A stretch of DNA of 43,076 nucleotides from contig PKTG01000116.1 of NCBI GenBank assembly GCA_002869225.1, positions 1 through 43,076 of the forward strand, given 5' to 3'. The stretch is from Candidatus Muiribacterium halophilum (GTDB taxonomy: Bacteria; Muiribacteriota; Muiribacteriia; Muiribacteriales; Muiribacteriaceae). Both the position numbers and the translations under genes were made by a program. The notes under the pieces were generated by a model. It searched no databases. It worked only from the letters and a program-made list of their open reading frames with translations, and had not been told where the DNA came from. Below are positions 25,213-33,398 of this stretch, in pieces (position 1 is the stretch's first letter; each line of letters begins with the position of its first letter).

Positions 25213-25262
25213 AAACCCCTCCTTAAATTATTTTTTTTATATATTAATCTTCGGAGAGGTTT
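25213..25262 (-). terminator. Terminator-like hairpin after the HU-like gene, overlapping a ribosome site
   Basis: On the minus strand AAACCTCTCC (25262-25253) pairs fully, with one U:G wobble, with GGAGGGGTTT (25222-25213) across a 30-base AT-rich loop, followed by more T. The large loop makes it a weak classical terminator, but the 3' arm plus T-run fits. The GGAGGGG is also the Shine-Dalgarno of the 27-aa peptide. Confidence 0.5.
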
Positions 25263-25272
25263 GACAAATTAG

Positions 25273-25539
25273 TTAGACTTTTTTTAATAATTTCTTTGAT
25301 GGTTTGTACTTGATAGTCTTTCTTGCTTTACTTTTACCGGTCTGCCCGTTTGGCAATTTAAATTTTCTTGCAGTTGTCTTAGTAGCGTTAAGAGTTCCAA
25401 GGTATGGAATGTTTGTTTTTCCTTTTTCTTTTAATTCTTCCACTAACACGTTAACGGTCTCATCGTAGACTCTGGTGGCAAGTTCCTGGGTGATATCAAG
25501 CTTTAATGCGACTTTTTTGATTAATTCTTTTTTAGCCAT
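25273..25539 (-). CDS. Divergent HU/IHF-family DNA-binding protein
   Basis: 88 aa. The N-terminal helices MAKKELIKKVALKLDITQEL resemble HU. The central IPYLGTLNATKTTARKF replaces the usual GFGxF segment, and the arm has LPNGQTGKSKARKTIKYKPS instead of the RNPxTG tip. It is very basic (Lys-rich C-terminus). It could be a second nucleoid protein or a bacteriophage-type HU-like protein. AAGGGG lies six bases before the ATG, and a similar AATAAGGGG occurs again 20 bases further upstream. It has its own promoter. Confidence 0.85.
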   Translation of the reverse strand: MAKKELIKKVALKLDITQELATRVYDETVNVLVEELKEKGKTNIPYLGTLNATKTTARKFKLPNGQTGKSKARKTIKYKPSKKLLKKV

Positions 25540-25583
25540 ATTGATCCCCTTATTAGTTTTTTATGCCCCTTATTGTAAACAAT

Positions 25584-25612
25584 ATAATAAATCATAATAA
25601 CATGCAAGTTAA
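25584..25612 (-). promoter_or_regulatory. Promoter of the HU-like gene
   Basis: On the minus strand TTAACT (25612-25607), 17 bases, TATTAT (25589-25584), 45 bases before the ATG. Confidence 0.5.
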
Positions 25613-25781
25613 AAGTATAAAAAATTTACAAAATACAATGTAAATAAGTAGTACTTAAAATTATTATATTTATATCTATAAGAAAAAGAGGTTCACAACT
25701 CTTGTTTAAAGGTATTATTGAAAGAGCATTTAATTCTAATTATCGTATAGTCAAGAAGTCGAGATGTCGTTTTTTAAAAGC

Positions 25782-25858
25782 TGGTCGGAGCGACAAGACT
25801 TGAACTTGCGACCTCTTGCACCCCATGCAAGTACGCTAGCCAACTGCGCCACGCTCCG
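25782..25858 (-). tRNA. tRNA-Pro (anticodon GGG)
   Basis: A complete 77-nt cloverleaf with encoded CCA. The acceptor stem CGGAGCG/CGCTCCG is followed by discriminator A. The D arm is GCGC/GCGT. The anticodon stem CTTGC/GCAAG encloses loop ATGGGGT with anticodon GGG, identical to the loop of E. coli tRNA-Pro(GGG). The variable loop is 5 nt, and the T arm GCAAG/CTTGT carries TTCAAGT. It reads CCC and CCU proline codons. It is transcribed alone from the promoter at 25868-25896. The stretch 25613-25781 downstream shows no supported gene. Confidence 0.97.
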
Positions 25859-25867
25859 ACGAAAAAA

Positions 25868-25896
25868 ATATTATCAAAATCAATATTTTTAGTCAA
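25868..25896 (-). promoter_or_regulatory. Promoter of tRNA-Pro
   Basis: On the minus strand TTGACT (25896-25891), 17 bases, TAATAT (25873-25868), nine bases before the mature 5' end of the tRNA. It is identical in both hexamers and spacing to the promoters at 16872 and 40764. Confidence 0.8.
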
Positions 25897-25961
25897 TTAA
25901 ACTTACATGTTAATGGAGCTAAAATCCTTTGGACTAAATTGGATTGAAAACACTCTTTTCA

Positions 25962-25991
25962 TTGACACAATCTTCTTTAATATGATAGTTT
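25962..25991 (+). promoter_or_regulatory. Candidate promoter of the 485-aa protein gene
   Basis: A perfect TTGACA (25962-25967) with a weak -10 (GATAGT after 16 bases or TAGTTT after 18). TATGATA at +13 is in the same place as in the pilin promoter at 39438. Confidence 0.4.
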
Positions 25992-26027
25992 AATAACAAT
26001 ATTTATTGCGGAGAATGATGAACTATA

Positions 26028-27485
26028 ATGGAAAATAAAGATGTTGTTAAGGATGTAATCTCAAAGATAGATGAATCTTTAGTCGAGCAGATAAGAGAGC
26101 TTAGAAAAGCTTTTTTGGAAAATTCACAGGATAGTGAGATAAAAAACAGCCTTTCCAGTTTTCATAACAAAGTATATAGAGATGCTTTCGTTAGTCTTTC
26201 TCAGCAAAAAGACGAGGCTCTTACTCAATTCTTAAGATACTCATATATCAACGGATTTCTTACCGGAGACAATTTCCAGAGATATCTTGAATTTGATGAC
26301 GAGGTTAAGACCACTCTTACTGGTGAAGATTATCCTATAGTTTACGTCGATGAATGGCTGGATATGGTAAATTCCGGTGAAATCGCATCAAGTGCTACTG
26401 AAGACCTTTCAAAACTTAAAAAGAAAACTAGTCCTTCTCAGATGATAAAAGATCTTATACAAAAACAGAAGACAGAAAAGAAGAATCTAGAGAAGATAGT
26501 TCTTTTAAGACAAAAATATATTTCAAACATTCATTCTCAGTGGAAAAATGTCTTGAAGACTATTATAACCTCTGATGACCTTAAAGGAATAGAGTTTACG
26601 GATAAACTTCAAAATGATGGAGAGATAAATAGAATACTCGAATATTTACCTAAACTATCTGCTTTAAGTGCAAGGATAACAGGTATCATTAACGAAATAA
26701 AAGCTAGTCAGGCATCAATTGAAAATCTTAAGGGAAATGTTTCTGAAGAAGAGATGCAAGCTATTCAAAACAGTGAAAATGAACTTTTAGCCGAAGAGTT
26801 TAAATCTGTAAAACAAATGTTCAAGATGTGTGTAGGAAGACAGGGAAATGATTTTCCTCTTTTATGCGATGCGCTTTTTCCTTTCAGAGTGCTTGATAGA
26901 GCAAGGGCAATCGAACTTATAGAAAAGATAAGAGCGATCGATCCTGAGATTTTTAAAAGAAAATTCTTAGGTATTGATAGTGATAATCCGCCATACACAT
27001 TACTTGCACCGGTCTATGGAAAATTAGGTGTGTGTTGGGAAGCTATACCAAAGATAAACAGAGAGACCGGTAGAGGTAAGCTCATACTTCCTCTTTACCC
27101 GGCGACTGATGACGAGACCATAATGATTCGTGCTCTTGGTGATTTCAGATGGAACAAAATGAAAGAGATAACCGGTTTTAGATGGATGAGTGAAGGTTTT
27201 ACAGGTATGTATTATCAGTATCACGAAGGACTTAAAGCTGACAAGAGAAAGGGAAAGAAGGTCAAATTTAATACCGATCTTAAAGAAAGTTTTCTTGATA
27301 ACTATGTTCTTTGTATAAAGTTTGAGAGTCAGGGTGTTCAAAAGCTTGATAAAGAACTCAGAAAATTCTTCTGGATGCATATTCCTTTTTCTGAGGAAAT
27401 AAAAGAATTGGTCAAAGACAGAGGTCAACAGTTCAGGCATCTTTATGATAATGATAAAAGAAAAGCTATGTCGGATGGATATTAA
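26028..27485 (+). CDS. Large soluble protein of unknown function
   Basis: 485 aa with no signal peptide and no membrane segment. The N-terminal half is helical, with coiled-coil-like stretches (about 130-270) rich in Lys, Glu and Leu. The C-terminal half (about 290-485) looks globular, with LLAPVYGKLGVCWEAIPKIN, GKLILPLYPATDDETIMI, FRWMSEGFTGMYYQYHEG and a charged tail. I recognise no family. It starts at ATG 26028; GGAG is 14 bases away, and a short overlapping reading frame (ATG 26015/26018 to TAA 26038) lies closer to it. It is upstream of the glycan-modification genes but spaced by 20 bases, so it could be co-transcribed. Confidence 0.75.
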   Translation: MENKDVVKDVISKIDESLVEQIRELRKAFLENSQDSEIKNSLSSFHNKVYRDAFVSLSQQKDEALTQFLRYSYINGFLTGDNFQRYLEFDDEVKTTLTGEDYPIVYVDEWLDMVNSGEIASSATEDLSKLKKKTSPSQMIKDLIQKQKTEKKNLEKIVLLRQKYISNIHSQWKNVLKTIITSDDLKGIEFTDKLQNDGEINRILEYLPKLSALSARITGIINEIKASQASIENLKGNVSEEEMQAIQNSENELLAEEFKSVKQMFKMCVGRQGNDFPLLCDALFPFRVLDRARAIELIEKIRAIDPEIFKRKFLGIDSDNPPYTLLAPVYGKLGVCWEAIPKINRETGRGKLILPLYPATDDETIMIRALGDFRWNKMKEITGFRWMSEGFTGMYYQYHEGLKADKRKGKKVKFNTDLKESFLDNYVLCIKFESQGVQKLDKELRKFFWMHIPFSEEIKELVKDRGQQFRHLYDNDKRKAMSDGY

Positions 27486-27505
27486 CTTCATTGAGGACCA
27501 GATAA

Positions 27506-28951
27506 TTGTTATTTAATTCGTTAAGGTTTTTAATTTTTTTTCCGTTAGTACTTACTCTTTTTTATCTGATTCCAAAAAGATTCAGATGGTTAATGCTCTT
27601 AATATCCAGCTATTATTTTTATATGTGCTGGAAACCTGAGTATATAATACTAATAATCCTGTCAACTGTTGTAGATTACATTGCCGGAATAAAAATATTC
27701 GAAAGTAAGACTAAAAAAAAGAAAAGATTCTGGCTTTTTTCAAGTCTTTTTATGAATCTTGGTCTTCTTTTTGCTTTTAAATACTTTAATTTCTTTAACG
27801 ATTCTATAAGAATATTATTAGAGAATTTTAATTTAAAATGGGGGATTCCGGATTTTAGTCTTTTATTACCGGTTGGAATTTCTTTTTATACTTTTCAGAC
27901 CTTGTCTTATACTATCGATGTTTATAAAGGAAAATTAAAACCACAAAGACATCTTGGGATATTTGCATTATATGTATCTTTTTTCCCACAACTTGTAGCT
28001 GGACCAATTGAAAGAGCAACACATCTCCTTCCTCAGTTTCAAAGAAAAGTCCAATTTGACTATCAGAGAGTAGTTTTTGGAATGAGGCTTATTCTGGTTG
28101 GTTTTTTCAAAAAGATCGTTATTGCTGACCGACTTGCTTTTATTGTGAATCCTGTTTATGAAAATCCTCATGATTATACGGGGTTCCCACTGATCCTTGC
28201 TACTATATTATTTGCTTTTCAGATATATTGTGATTTTTCAGGTTACTCAGACATAGCAATTGGCACAGCAAAATGTATGGGATTTGATCTTATGCAGAAT
28301 TTCAAAAGACCATATTACTCAAAATCAATTAGAGAGTTCTGGAAAAGGTGGCATATTTCTTTATCAACCTGGTTTAGGGATTATTTTTATATTCCACTAG
28401 GTGGAAACAGAGTATCAAAGATCAGATTATATAGAAATCTAATGCTTACATTTATTATAAGCGGACTATGGCATGGTGCAAATTGGACTTTTATTGTATG
28501 GGGAGCTTTACATGGAAGTTATTGTATTTTCGAAACGCAGGTTTTAGATAAAATTGCTTTTTTTAAAATAAGAAACTCATTTTCAAAATATCTCTATATT
28601 GTCTACACCTTTATTCTTGTGGACATTTCCTGGGTGTTTTTCAGGGCTAATTCTCTTTCTGATGCTTTGTATATTTTAAAAAACATGTTTGTTGGTATAT
28701 TTTCCCAAATCACAAACAAGGATATGCTTTTTAATTCTTTAAAAAATATAAGTAAATTTCAGATAGTAGTTGGCATTTTTTCTATTTTTATCCTGGAGAT
28801 TCTACATCTTCTAGATAGGGATGATTCAATGCTTTATAGATTAGAAAAGTTAAGTCCTATTTACAGATGGATTATTTATGTGATTTTTACGTTATTTACG
28901 ATTTTGATGGGAGAGTATGGAAGTCAGAAATTTATTTACTTCCAGTTTTGA
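27506..28951 (+). CDS. MBOAT-family membrane O-acyltransferase (AlgI/DltB-like)
   Basis: A 481-aa polytopic protein. The N-terminus MLFNSLRFLIFFPLVLTLFY matches AlgI-type proteins. It contains SSYYFYMCWKPEY, LLPVGISFYTFQTLSYTID, FPQLVAGPIERATHLLPQF, YCDFSGYSDIAIG, FWKRWHISLSTWFRDYFYIP and GLWHGANWTFIVWG with the invariant MBOAT His. It moves acyl (usually acetyl) groups across the inner membrane onto a polysaccharide or other glycan. The start is TTG, 10 bases after GAGG. An SGNH-like gene follows at once, the usual partner in acetylation systems. Confidence 0.93.
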   Translation: MLFNSLRFLIFFPLVLTLFYLIPKRFRWLMLLISSYYFYMCWKPEYIILIILSTVVDYIAGIKIFESKTKKKKRFWLFSSLFMNLGLLFAFKYFNFFNDSIRILLENFNLKWGIPDFSLLLPVGISFYTFQTLSYTIDVYKGKLKPQRHLGIFALYVSFFPQLVAGPIERATHLLPQFQRKVQFDYQRVVFGMRLILVGFFKKIVIADRLAFIVNPVYENPHDYTGFPLILATILFAFQIYCDFSGYSDIAIGTAKCMGFDLMQNFKRPYYSKSIREFWKRWHISLSTWFRDYFYIPLGGNRVSKIRLYRNLMLTFIISGLWHGANWTFIVWGALHGSYCIFETQVLDKIAFFKIRNSFSKYLYIVYTFILVDISWVFFRANSLSDALYILKNMFVGIFSQITNKDMLFNSLKNISKFQIVVGIFSIFILEILHLLDRDDSMLYRLEKLSPIYRWIIYVIFTLFTILMGEYGSQKFIYFQF

Positions 28952-28952
28952 T

Positions 28953-29876
28953 ATGATCAGATTTTATTTAAAAAGTGTTTTGTTTATTTTACTTATAATC
29001 ACAATCTTAATGGTTTTAAACAGGTTGTATATAAGTACTGACAGGTATCTTACTTATAATAAGACTAAAGATTTTTTAAATATTTCGGAAGGTTATGATT
29101 TTGTGAATTTTGGTACATCTCATGCACAGTTTGCTATTGACTACTCAACTGTTTATAAAAAAGGTTTTAACTTTGCTTTACCATCTCAACCACTATTGTA
29201 TGATAATGCACTTTTATCTGAGTATAATGATAAATTTTAAAAAGATTTAACTGCAATAATCGTTATATCACCATTTTCTCTTTTTTATGATCTATCTGAG
29301 AATAAGATCAAAGAACTTTCTGCAGGATATTATCGAATTTTATCCAGAGATAATATTCCATTTTTTGAATGGTCTAAATGGATAATGTATAGATTGTTTC
29401 CTGTTATAAGTGCAAAAAGAGAACTATGGGCTATTATAAGCGATGAAATAGATGTAGCTGAAAGAAAATATAGGGTAAAAGAAAAAAATCTATATAGTGA
29501 AGAGAATTTAAAAAATATAGCTAAAAAAAGAGCTAAGTCTCATTTAAATAGATGTAATATTGAATTTCTCGAAAGAAATTTAGTCGGATTGAATATTATT
29601 ATTGGAAGATTAAGACAAATGGAGGCAAAAATAATTATTGTTATTCCACCGTTTACAAAATATTATTATAATGAGTTTTCAGATGTTTATAAACAGATAA
29701 TGAATGATACGCTAATGGATGTATCTAAAAATCATAAGATTATTTTTAAAGATTATTCGGAAGACAAAAGATTTTATGAAAATATTGATTTGTTTGCTGA
29801 TTCTGATCATTTAAATAAATCTGGAAGAAAGCTCTTTACAAAGATACTTTTTGAAGAGTGTATCTTTGACAGATAA
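28953..29876 (+). CDS. SGNH-like (AlgX/DltD-type) acetylation partner, interrupted by one in-frame TAA
   Basis: 307 codons. A membrane anchor (about 6-25) is followed by FVNFGTSHAQFAIDY, the GxS(H) block of SGNH-like proteins. Codon 96 is TAA (29238-29240). The frame then continues without a break through LTAIIVISPFSLFYDLSENK and ends with IVIPPFTKYYYNEF and FADSDHLNKSGRKLF, which holds the DxxH-type catalytic pair. Such proteins complete O-acetylation with an MBOAT partner, here one base upstream. I chose ATG 28953; ATG 28917 inside the MBOAT gene is possible. The stop may be a sequence error, a nonsense mutation or readthrough. Confidence 0.7.
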
Positions 29877-29900
29877 TATTTCAAGTAGTATCATTTTATT

Positions 29901-30758
29901 ATGATTTTTAAGAATAAATTTGATGAAGATAAAGCGATATACTCTTTTTCTGATAGGATAGATCAAATATTTCTTGTTAATGATGTTGAGGTTTTAGATA
30001 AAGATTCTGAGATACTTATATTAAAGCAGGAATTTCCAATAGGATTGATAGAGGAAAATCTTGGAAGTACTTCAAGATTGGAATATCGTGTAAAAAAAGG
30101 TTCGAAATTTAATATTTTAAATGATAACCAAAAAGAAGATTACGATCACATCATAGGATCTTTTAATAGATTTCATAGTCTGTATTCGGAAAAATATGAG
30201 GATGATCCTTATTTTTTAGAGCAATGTCTTTTACCTGAGACTATTAGATTCATATTTGAAAGTATTTGTGAAAATAAAGTTGAACTAGAGGAAACATATA
30301 TTTTTAGTTCTGTAAAAAAAGATCTATACAAAGAATATGTCCAATCTTTAAAGATATTATGTCGTTATTTTTATCTTTTTCCCGTTAGCGAACTGGCCTT
30401 CTGGAAATCAAGAAACAATAAAGCTAAGACTTATTTCTTTCAGGAAAAATATGATTTTGCTTTAAAAGAATTTATGGAGATCTCAAGTTCTATGGAGTTT
30501 TTAATACCAGAGATCTATAATTTCATATCAAAATGTAATTATTATCTGAATGACCTAAGCAAAGCTTCTGAATATGCTCTAAAAGCGATAGATCTTGATG
30601 AAAAGTATATACCTGCAATAAATAATCTGGCGGTTTATTCTATCTATCAGAAAGATTTTGCAGGAGCTGAAGAATATTGGGAAAAGATACTAAAAATTGA
30701 TTCAAAAAATGCCAAAGCCAAAAAAAATCTAAAGATTCTTCGGGAAAACATTAAGTAG
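29901..30758 (+). CDS. TPR-containing protein of unknown function
   Basis: 285 aa, soluble. The first 140 residues are mixed alpha/beta with no recognised motif. Residues about 170-285 form TPR units (ARTYFFQEKYDFALKEF-like, SKASEYALKAIDLDEKYIPA, NNLAVYSIYQKDFAGAEEYW). No clear Shine-Dalgarno precedes the ATG, which is 24 bases after the previous stop. The glycosyltransferase gene starts one base after its stop. It sits within the glycan-modification cluster and may scaffold those enzymes. Confidence 0.65.
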   Translation: MIFKNKFDEDKAIYSFSDRIDQIFLVNDVEVLDKDSEILILKQEFPIGLIEENLGSTSRLEYRVKKGSKFNILNDNQKEDYDHIIGSFNRFHSLYSEKYEDDPYFLEQCLLPETIRFIFESICENKVELEETYIFSSVKKDLYKEYVQSLKILCRYFYLFPVSELAFWKSRNNKAKTYFFQEKYDFALKEFMEISSSMEFLIPEIYNFISKCNYYLNDLSKASEYALKAIDLDEKYIPAINNLAVYSIYQKDFAGAEEYWEKILKIDSKNAKAKKNLKILRENIK

Positions 30759-30759
30759 T

Positions 30760-31785
30760 ATGAATCTAATAGTATTCAATTTTGAGATGGATGAGAATTC
30801 CAAAGTCTTAAGCCACTCTGTTGATTGGGTAAATCATCTTGCGGAAGTTTTTGAAAAAGTCTTTGTAATAACTCTTAGAGAAGGAGAATATCGAGTAAAA
30901 AAAAATGTTGAAGTCTACTCTTTAAAAAGAGATTCTGTAAATAGAATAATTTCTTTTTATCTTCTTGCAGGGGTTCTTTTCAGTATCCATCGTAAAAATA
31001 GTATATCCGGTTATTTTGTCCATATGGCAACTGCTTTCGTTCCTGTAATATATTTATTTTCAAAGATATTCAATCAGAAGATACTGCTATGGTATGCTCA
31101 TAAATCCACTTCCTTGCTGTTAAGGGTTTCTTCGCTGATGGTTTATAAGATTTTTACACCTTCAAGAAAAAGTTATAGACTGATAAGTTCTAAAGTAGAG
31201 TTCACAGGTCATGGTATTGATTTAAATAAATTTCCTCTGATAAGAGAACAAACAGAAAAATTTCGTGATTTTGCTATTATAGGTCGAATTTCTCCTATAA
31301 AAAACATTGATGTGGCTATTAAAGTTTTTAAAATATTTGAAAAAGAGTTTCCTGATGTCAGATTATATATATATGGAGATGCAGTTGATGAAAAAGGAAA
31401 GCTGTATCTTTAGAAACTGAACAAACTTCTGGAAGGAACTCAAAATGTTTTTCTCAAAGGTCATGTTGAACAGAAAAACCTTCATGAAGAATTAAAAAAT
31501 ATAGATTGTACAATAAACTTATCCGACACTGGTTCTTTAGATAAAGCAATAATCGAATCAATGGCAATGGGAATCCCTGTAATAACATGGAATGATAGTG
31601 CAAAAGAACTATTTAATTACCTGAGAACAAATGGTGTATTTATAATTGAAAAAACAAAATATTTTGATCAAATAAAAAAAATAATTAATTCGAAAAAATT
31701 GATAAAAGGATCTATTTTAAGAGAAGCTATACAAAAAGATCATTCTTTGACTCGTCTGATTAAGAAAATTAAAAAATTTTTTTAA
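30760..31785 (+). CDS. GT4-type glycosyltransferase, interrupted by one in-frame TAG
   Basis: 341 codons encoding a GT-B glycosyltransferase. The N-terminal half has ILLWYAHKSTSLLLRVSS and FTPSRKSYRLIS. Then come FTGHGIDLNKFPL and FAIIGRISPIKNIDVAIKVF, the usual start of the donor domain, and PDVRLYIYGDAVDEKGK. Codon 218 is TAG (31411-31413), where relatives commonly have Glu in a Y-x-E-K-L-like helix. The frame resumes with NVFLKGHV and continues to NLSDTGSLDKAIIESMAMGI, PVITW, the sugar-nucleotide site with its acidic ESMAMG motif. It probably adds a sugar to an exopolysaccharide or surface glycan. The length is somewhat short for GT4. Confidence 0.8.
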
Positions 31786-31809
31786 AAAAATTTTATTGAA
31801 AGGGAGAAT

Positions 31810-32673
31810 ATGAAAAAACCCTTTTTTATTGGAATAGGAACGCCGCGTTCAGGTTCAACAACGATCTCGGAGCTTTTGAAAAAAAGTAAAGATGTTGATG
31901 TTCCTTATATGAAAGAACTCCATTTCTTTTCTAATTCATATATATTTAAAAAAGGAAAGGATTGGTATGAAAGTCATTTTGATTCTAATCCGAAACTTTG
32001 TTCTGGAGAATTTACTCCATCATATTTTTTTCATGAAAAGGTGCCTAAGCGAATATATGATTATTATCATGATGATATTAAATTCATTGTGTGTCTTAGA
32101 AATCCTGTAAAGAGAGCTTTTTCGTATTATAATCATAATTTTAACAGAGGTTTAGAAAAAAGAAGTTTCAATAAAGCTATTAAAGATGAGATAGAAGGAA
32201 AAGAGAAGAAAATAAATAAACGATATATATTTCAGAGTCTATACAGTAAACACATTAATAGGTTTTTTTCTTATTTTAATAGAAAAAATTTTTTGTTTTT
32301 GATTTTTGAAGAAGACATCGTAGGAGAACAGAAAGATTTAAAAATGAAACTATCTTCTTTTCTTAATATACTGCTTGAAGATGATTTGAAACCAATAAAA
32401 AGAAATCAAACATCATCAAGCAGATTTCTTTTTATAAATAAATTTATTCATGAATATAATCCTATAAAAAAAATAGGTGGTTTTTTTCTGCCATCATTAA
32501 AGCTTAGAAGGAAGGTAATGTTTTTTTTGAGTAACTTAAATAGATCAAACAAAAAAAAGGAAAAAAAAGAATTGGATATTAATACTTATAATAAATTGAT
32601 GGAGCTTTATTTTTTTGATGATATTTCTAAAACGGAAAAATTAATTTCAAAAGATCTTAGTCTATGGAAATGA
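31810..32673 (+). CDS. Sulfotransferase-family protein
   Basis: 287 aa. The N-terminal IGIGTPRSGSTTISELL is the 5'-phosphosulfate loop for PAPS binding, KELHFFS follows, and FIVCLRNPVKRAFSYYNHN is the 3'-phosphate motif (Arg and Ser). The C-terminal region is Lys-rich and ends in a helical YNKLMELYFFDDI-type segment, as in heparan/polysaccharide sulfotransferases. It would transfer sulfate from PAPS to a sugar hydroxyl. GGGAG precedes the ATG. With its neighbours it suggests sulfated, acetylated and possibly methylated surface glycan. Confidence 0.88.
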   Translation: MKKPFFIGIGTPRSGSTTISELLKKSKDVDVPYMKELHFFSNSYIFKKGKDWYESHFDSNPKLCSGEFTPSYFFHEKVPKRIYDYYHDDIKFIVCLRNPVKRAFSYYNHNFNRGLEKRSFNKAIKDEIEGKEKKINKRYIFQSLYSKHINRFFSYFNRKNFLFLIFEEDIVGEQKDLKMKLSSFLNILLEDDLKPIKRNQTSSSRFLFINKFIHEYNPIKKIGGFFLPSLKLRRKVMFFLSNLNRSNKKKEKKELDINTYNKLMELYFFDDISKTEKLISKDLSLWK

Positions 32674-32692
32674 TTCCTGGAGGTAAATGAAA

Positions 32693-33292
32693 ATGATTAG
32701 AAAATATCTTAGATTTTATAGAACAAATAGGATTTTACAAAGAGAAATAAAGAAAAAAGGAAGTTTAAAGATATTAGATGTAGCGTGCGGAAATGGAAGA
32801 ATTTCAAAGGAATATGAATCTGATAAAAGATTTGAGTTTCATAATATCGACATTTTAGAATCTGGAGAGTTAAAAAACTATCACAAGTTGGATCTTGAAA
32901 AGGAAGAAATGCCCTTTAAAAATAAAGAATTTGATATAAATATTGGGCTTGAGATAATTGAACACCTTGATTACCCTGAACAATTTTTGGAAAAAAATAG
33001 AACTGTATTGAAAGATGATGGGTCTCTTATCTTGTCAACACCGAATATTCGTTTTTTGAAATGGATACTTACTTTATTATTCAAAGGTAGATTTCCTAAT
33101 ACTTCATCTGATAATACCTTTTATGATTCAGGACACAGAAAATATTATACTTTAAAAGATCTTGAGATTTTAGCTGATAAAACAGGTTTTTATATAGAAG
33201 AATTTTATGGATTAACTTCTAAAGAGTTTTATGATAAATGGAAGTTTGTGAAGTTCTTATTTGGAAAACGTTTTTTTGTGTTGGTATTTTAG
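32693..33292 (+). CDS. Class I SAM-dependent methyltransferase
   Basis: About 199 aa. LKILDVACGNGRISKEYE (about residues 22-39) is the AdoMet-binding motif I, FEFHNIDIL motif II, and INIGLEIIEHLDYPEQFLEK the motif IV region of the Methyltransf_11/25 type. Then DDGSLILSTPNIRFLKW follows. GGAGG fits ATG 32693 (nine bases); ATG 32687 is only three bases away. It may methylate a sugar or lipid intermediate given the neighbours. The C-terminus is shorter than in most family members but no obvious break is seen. Confidence 0.85.
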   Translation: MIRKYLRFYRTNRILQREIKKKGSLKILDVACGNGRISKEYESDKRFEFHNIDILESGELKNYHKLDLEKEEMPFKNKEFDINIGLEIIEHLDYPEQFLEKNRTVLKDDGSLILSTPNIRFLKWILTLLFKGRFPNTSSDNTFYDSGHRKYYTLKDLEILADKTGFYIEEFYGLTSKEFYDKWKFVKFLFGKRFFVLVF

Positions 33293-33346
33293 TTGTATTG
33301 AAAAAAAAATGATTTGTCTGGCGGTATTACAAAATTCCTTATTTAA

Positions 33347-33395
33347 ACCCTCTTTGTTGTCGAAAGAATAAGTATAACAAATAAAATAAGAGGGT
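33347..33395 (+). promoter_or_regulatory. Leader hairpin that can mask the ribosome site of the next gene
   Basis: ACCCTCTT (33347-33354) is perfectly complementary to AAGAGGGT (33388-33395), which is the Shine-Dalgarno before the ATG at 33399. A second short pairing, TGTT (33355-33358) with AACA (33376-33379), can stack inside. Folding would hide the ribosome site. Confidence 0.4.
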
Positions 33396-33398
33396 AAG

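Noticed and set aside
25702-25803. Plus-strand 33-aa reading frame (TTG start, LFKGIIERAFNSNYRIVKKS...)
   Set aside because: The frame runs antisense into tRNA-Pro and ends within it, the start is a weak TTG with a distant GAGG, and no homology is recognised.
26015-26040. Leader peptide MMNYNGK before the 485-aa gene
   Set aside because: Only seven codons, with no regulatory amino acid bias and no attenuator hairpin. It is more likely a chance frame next to the real start.
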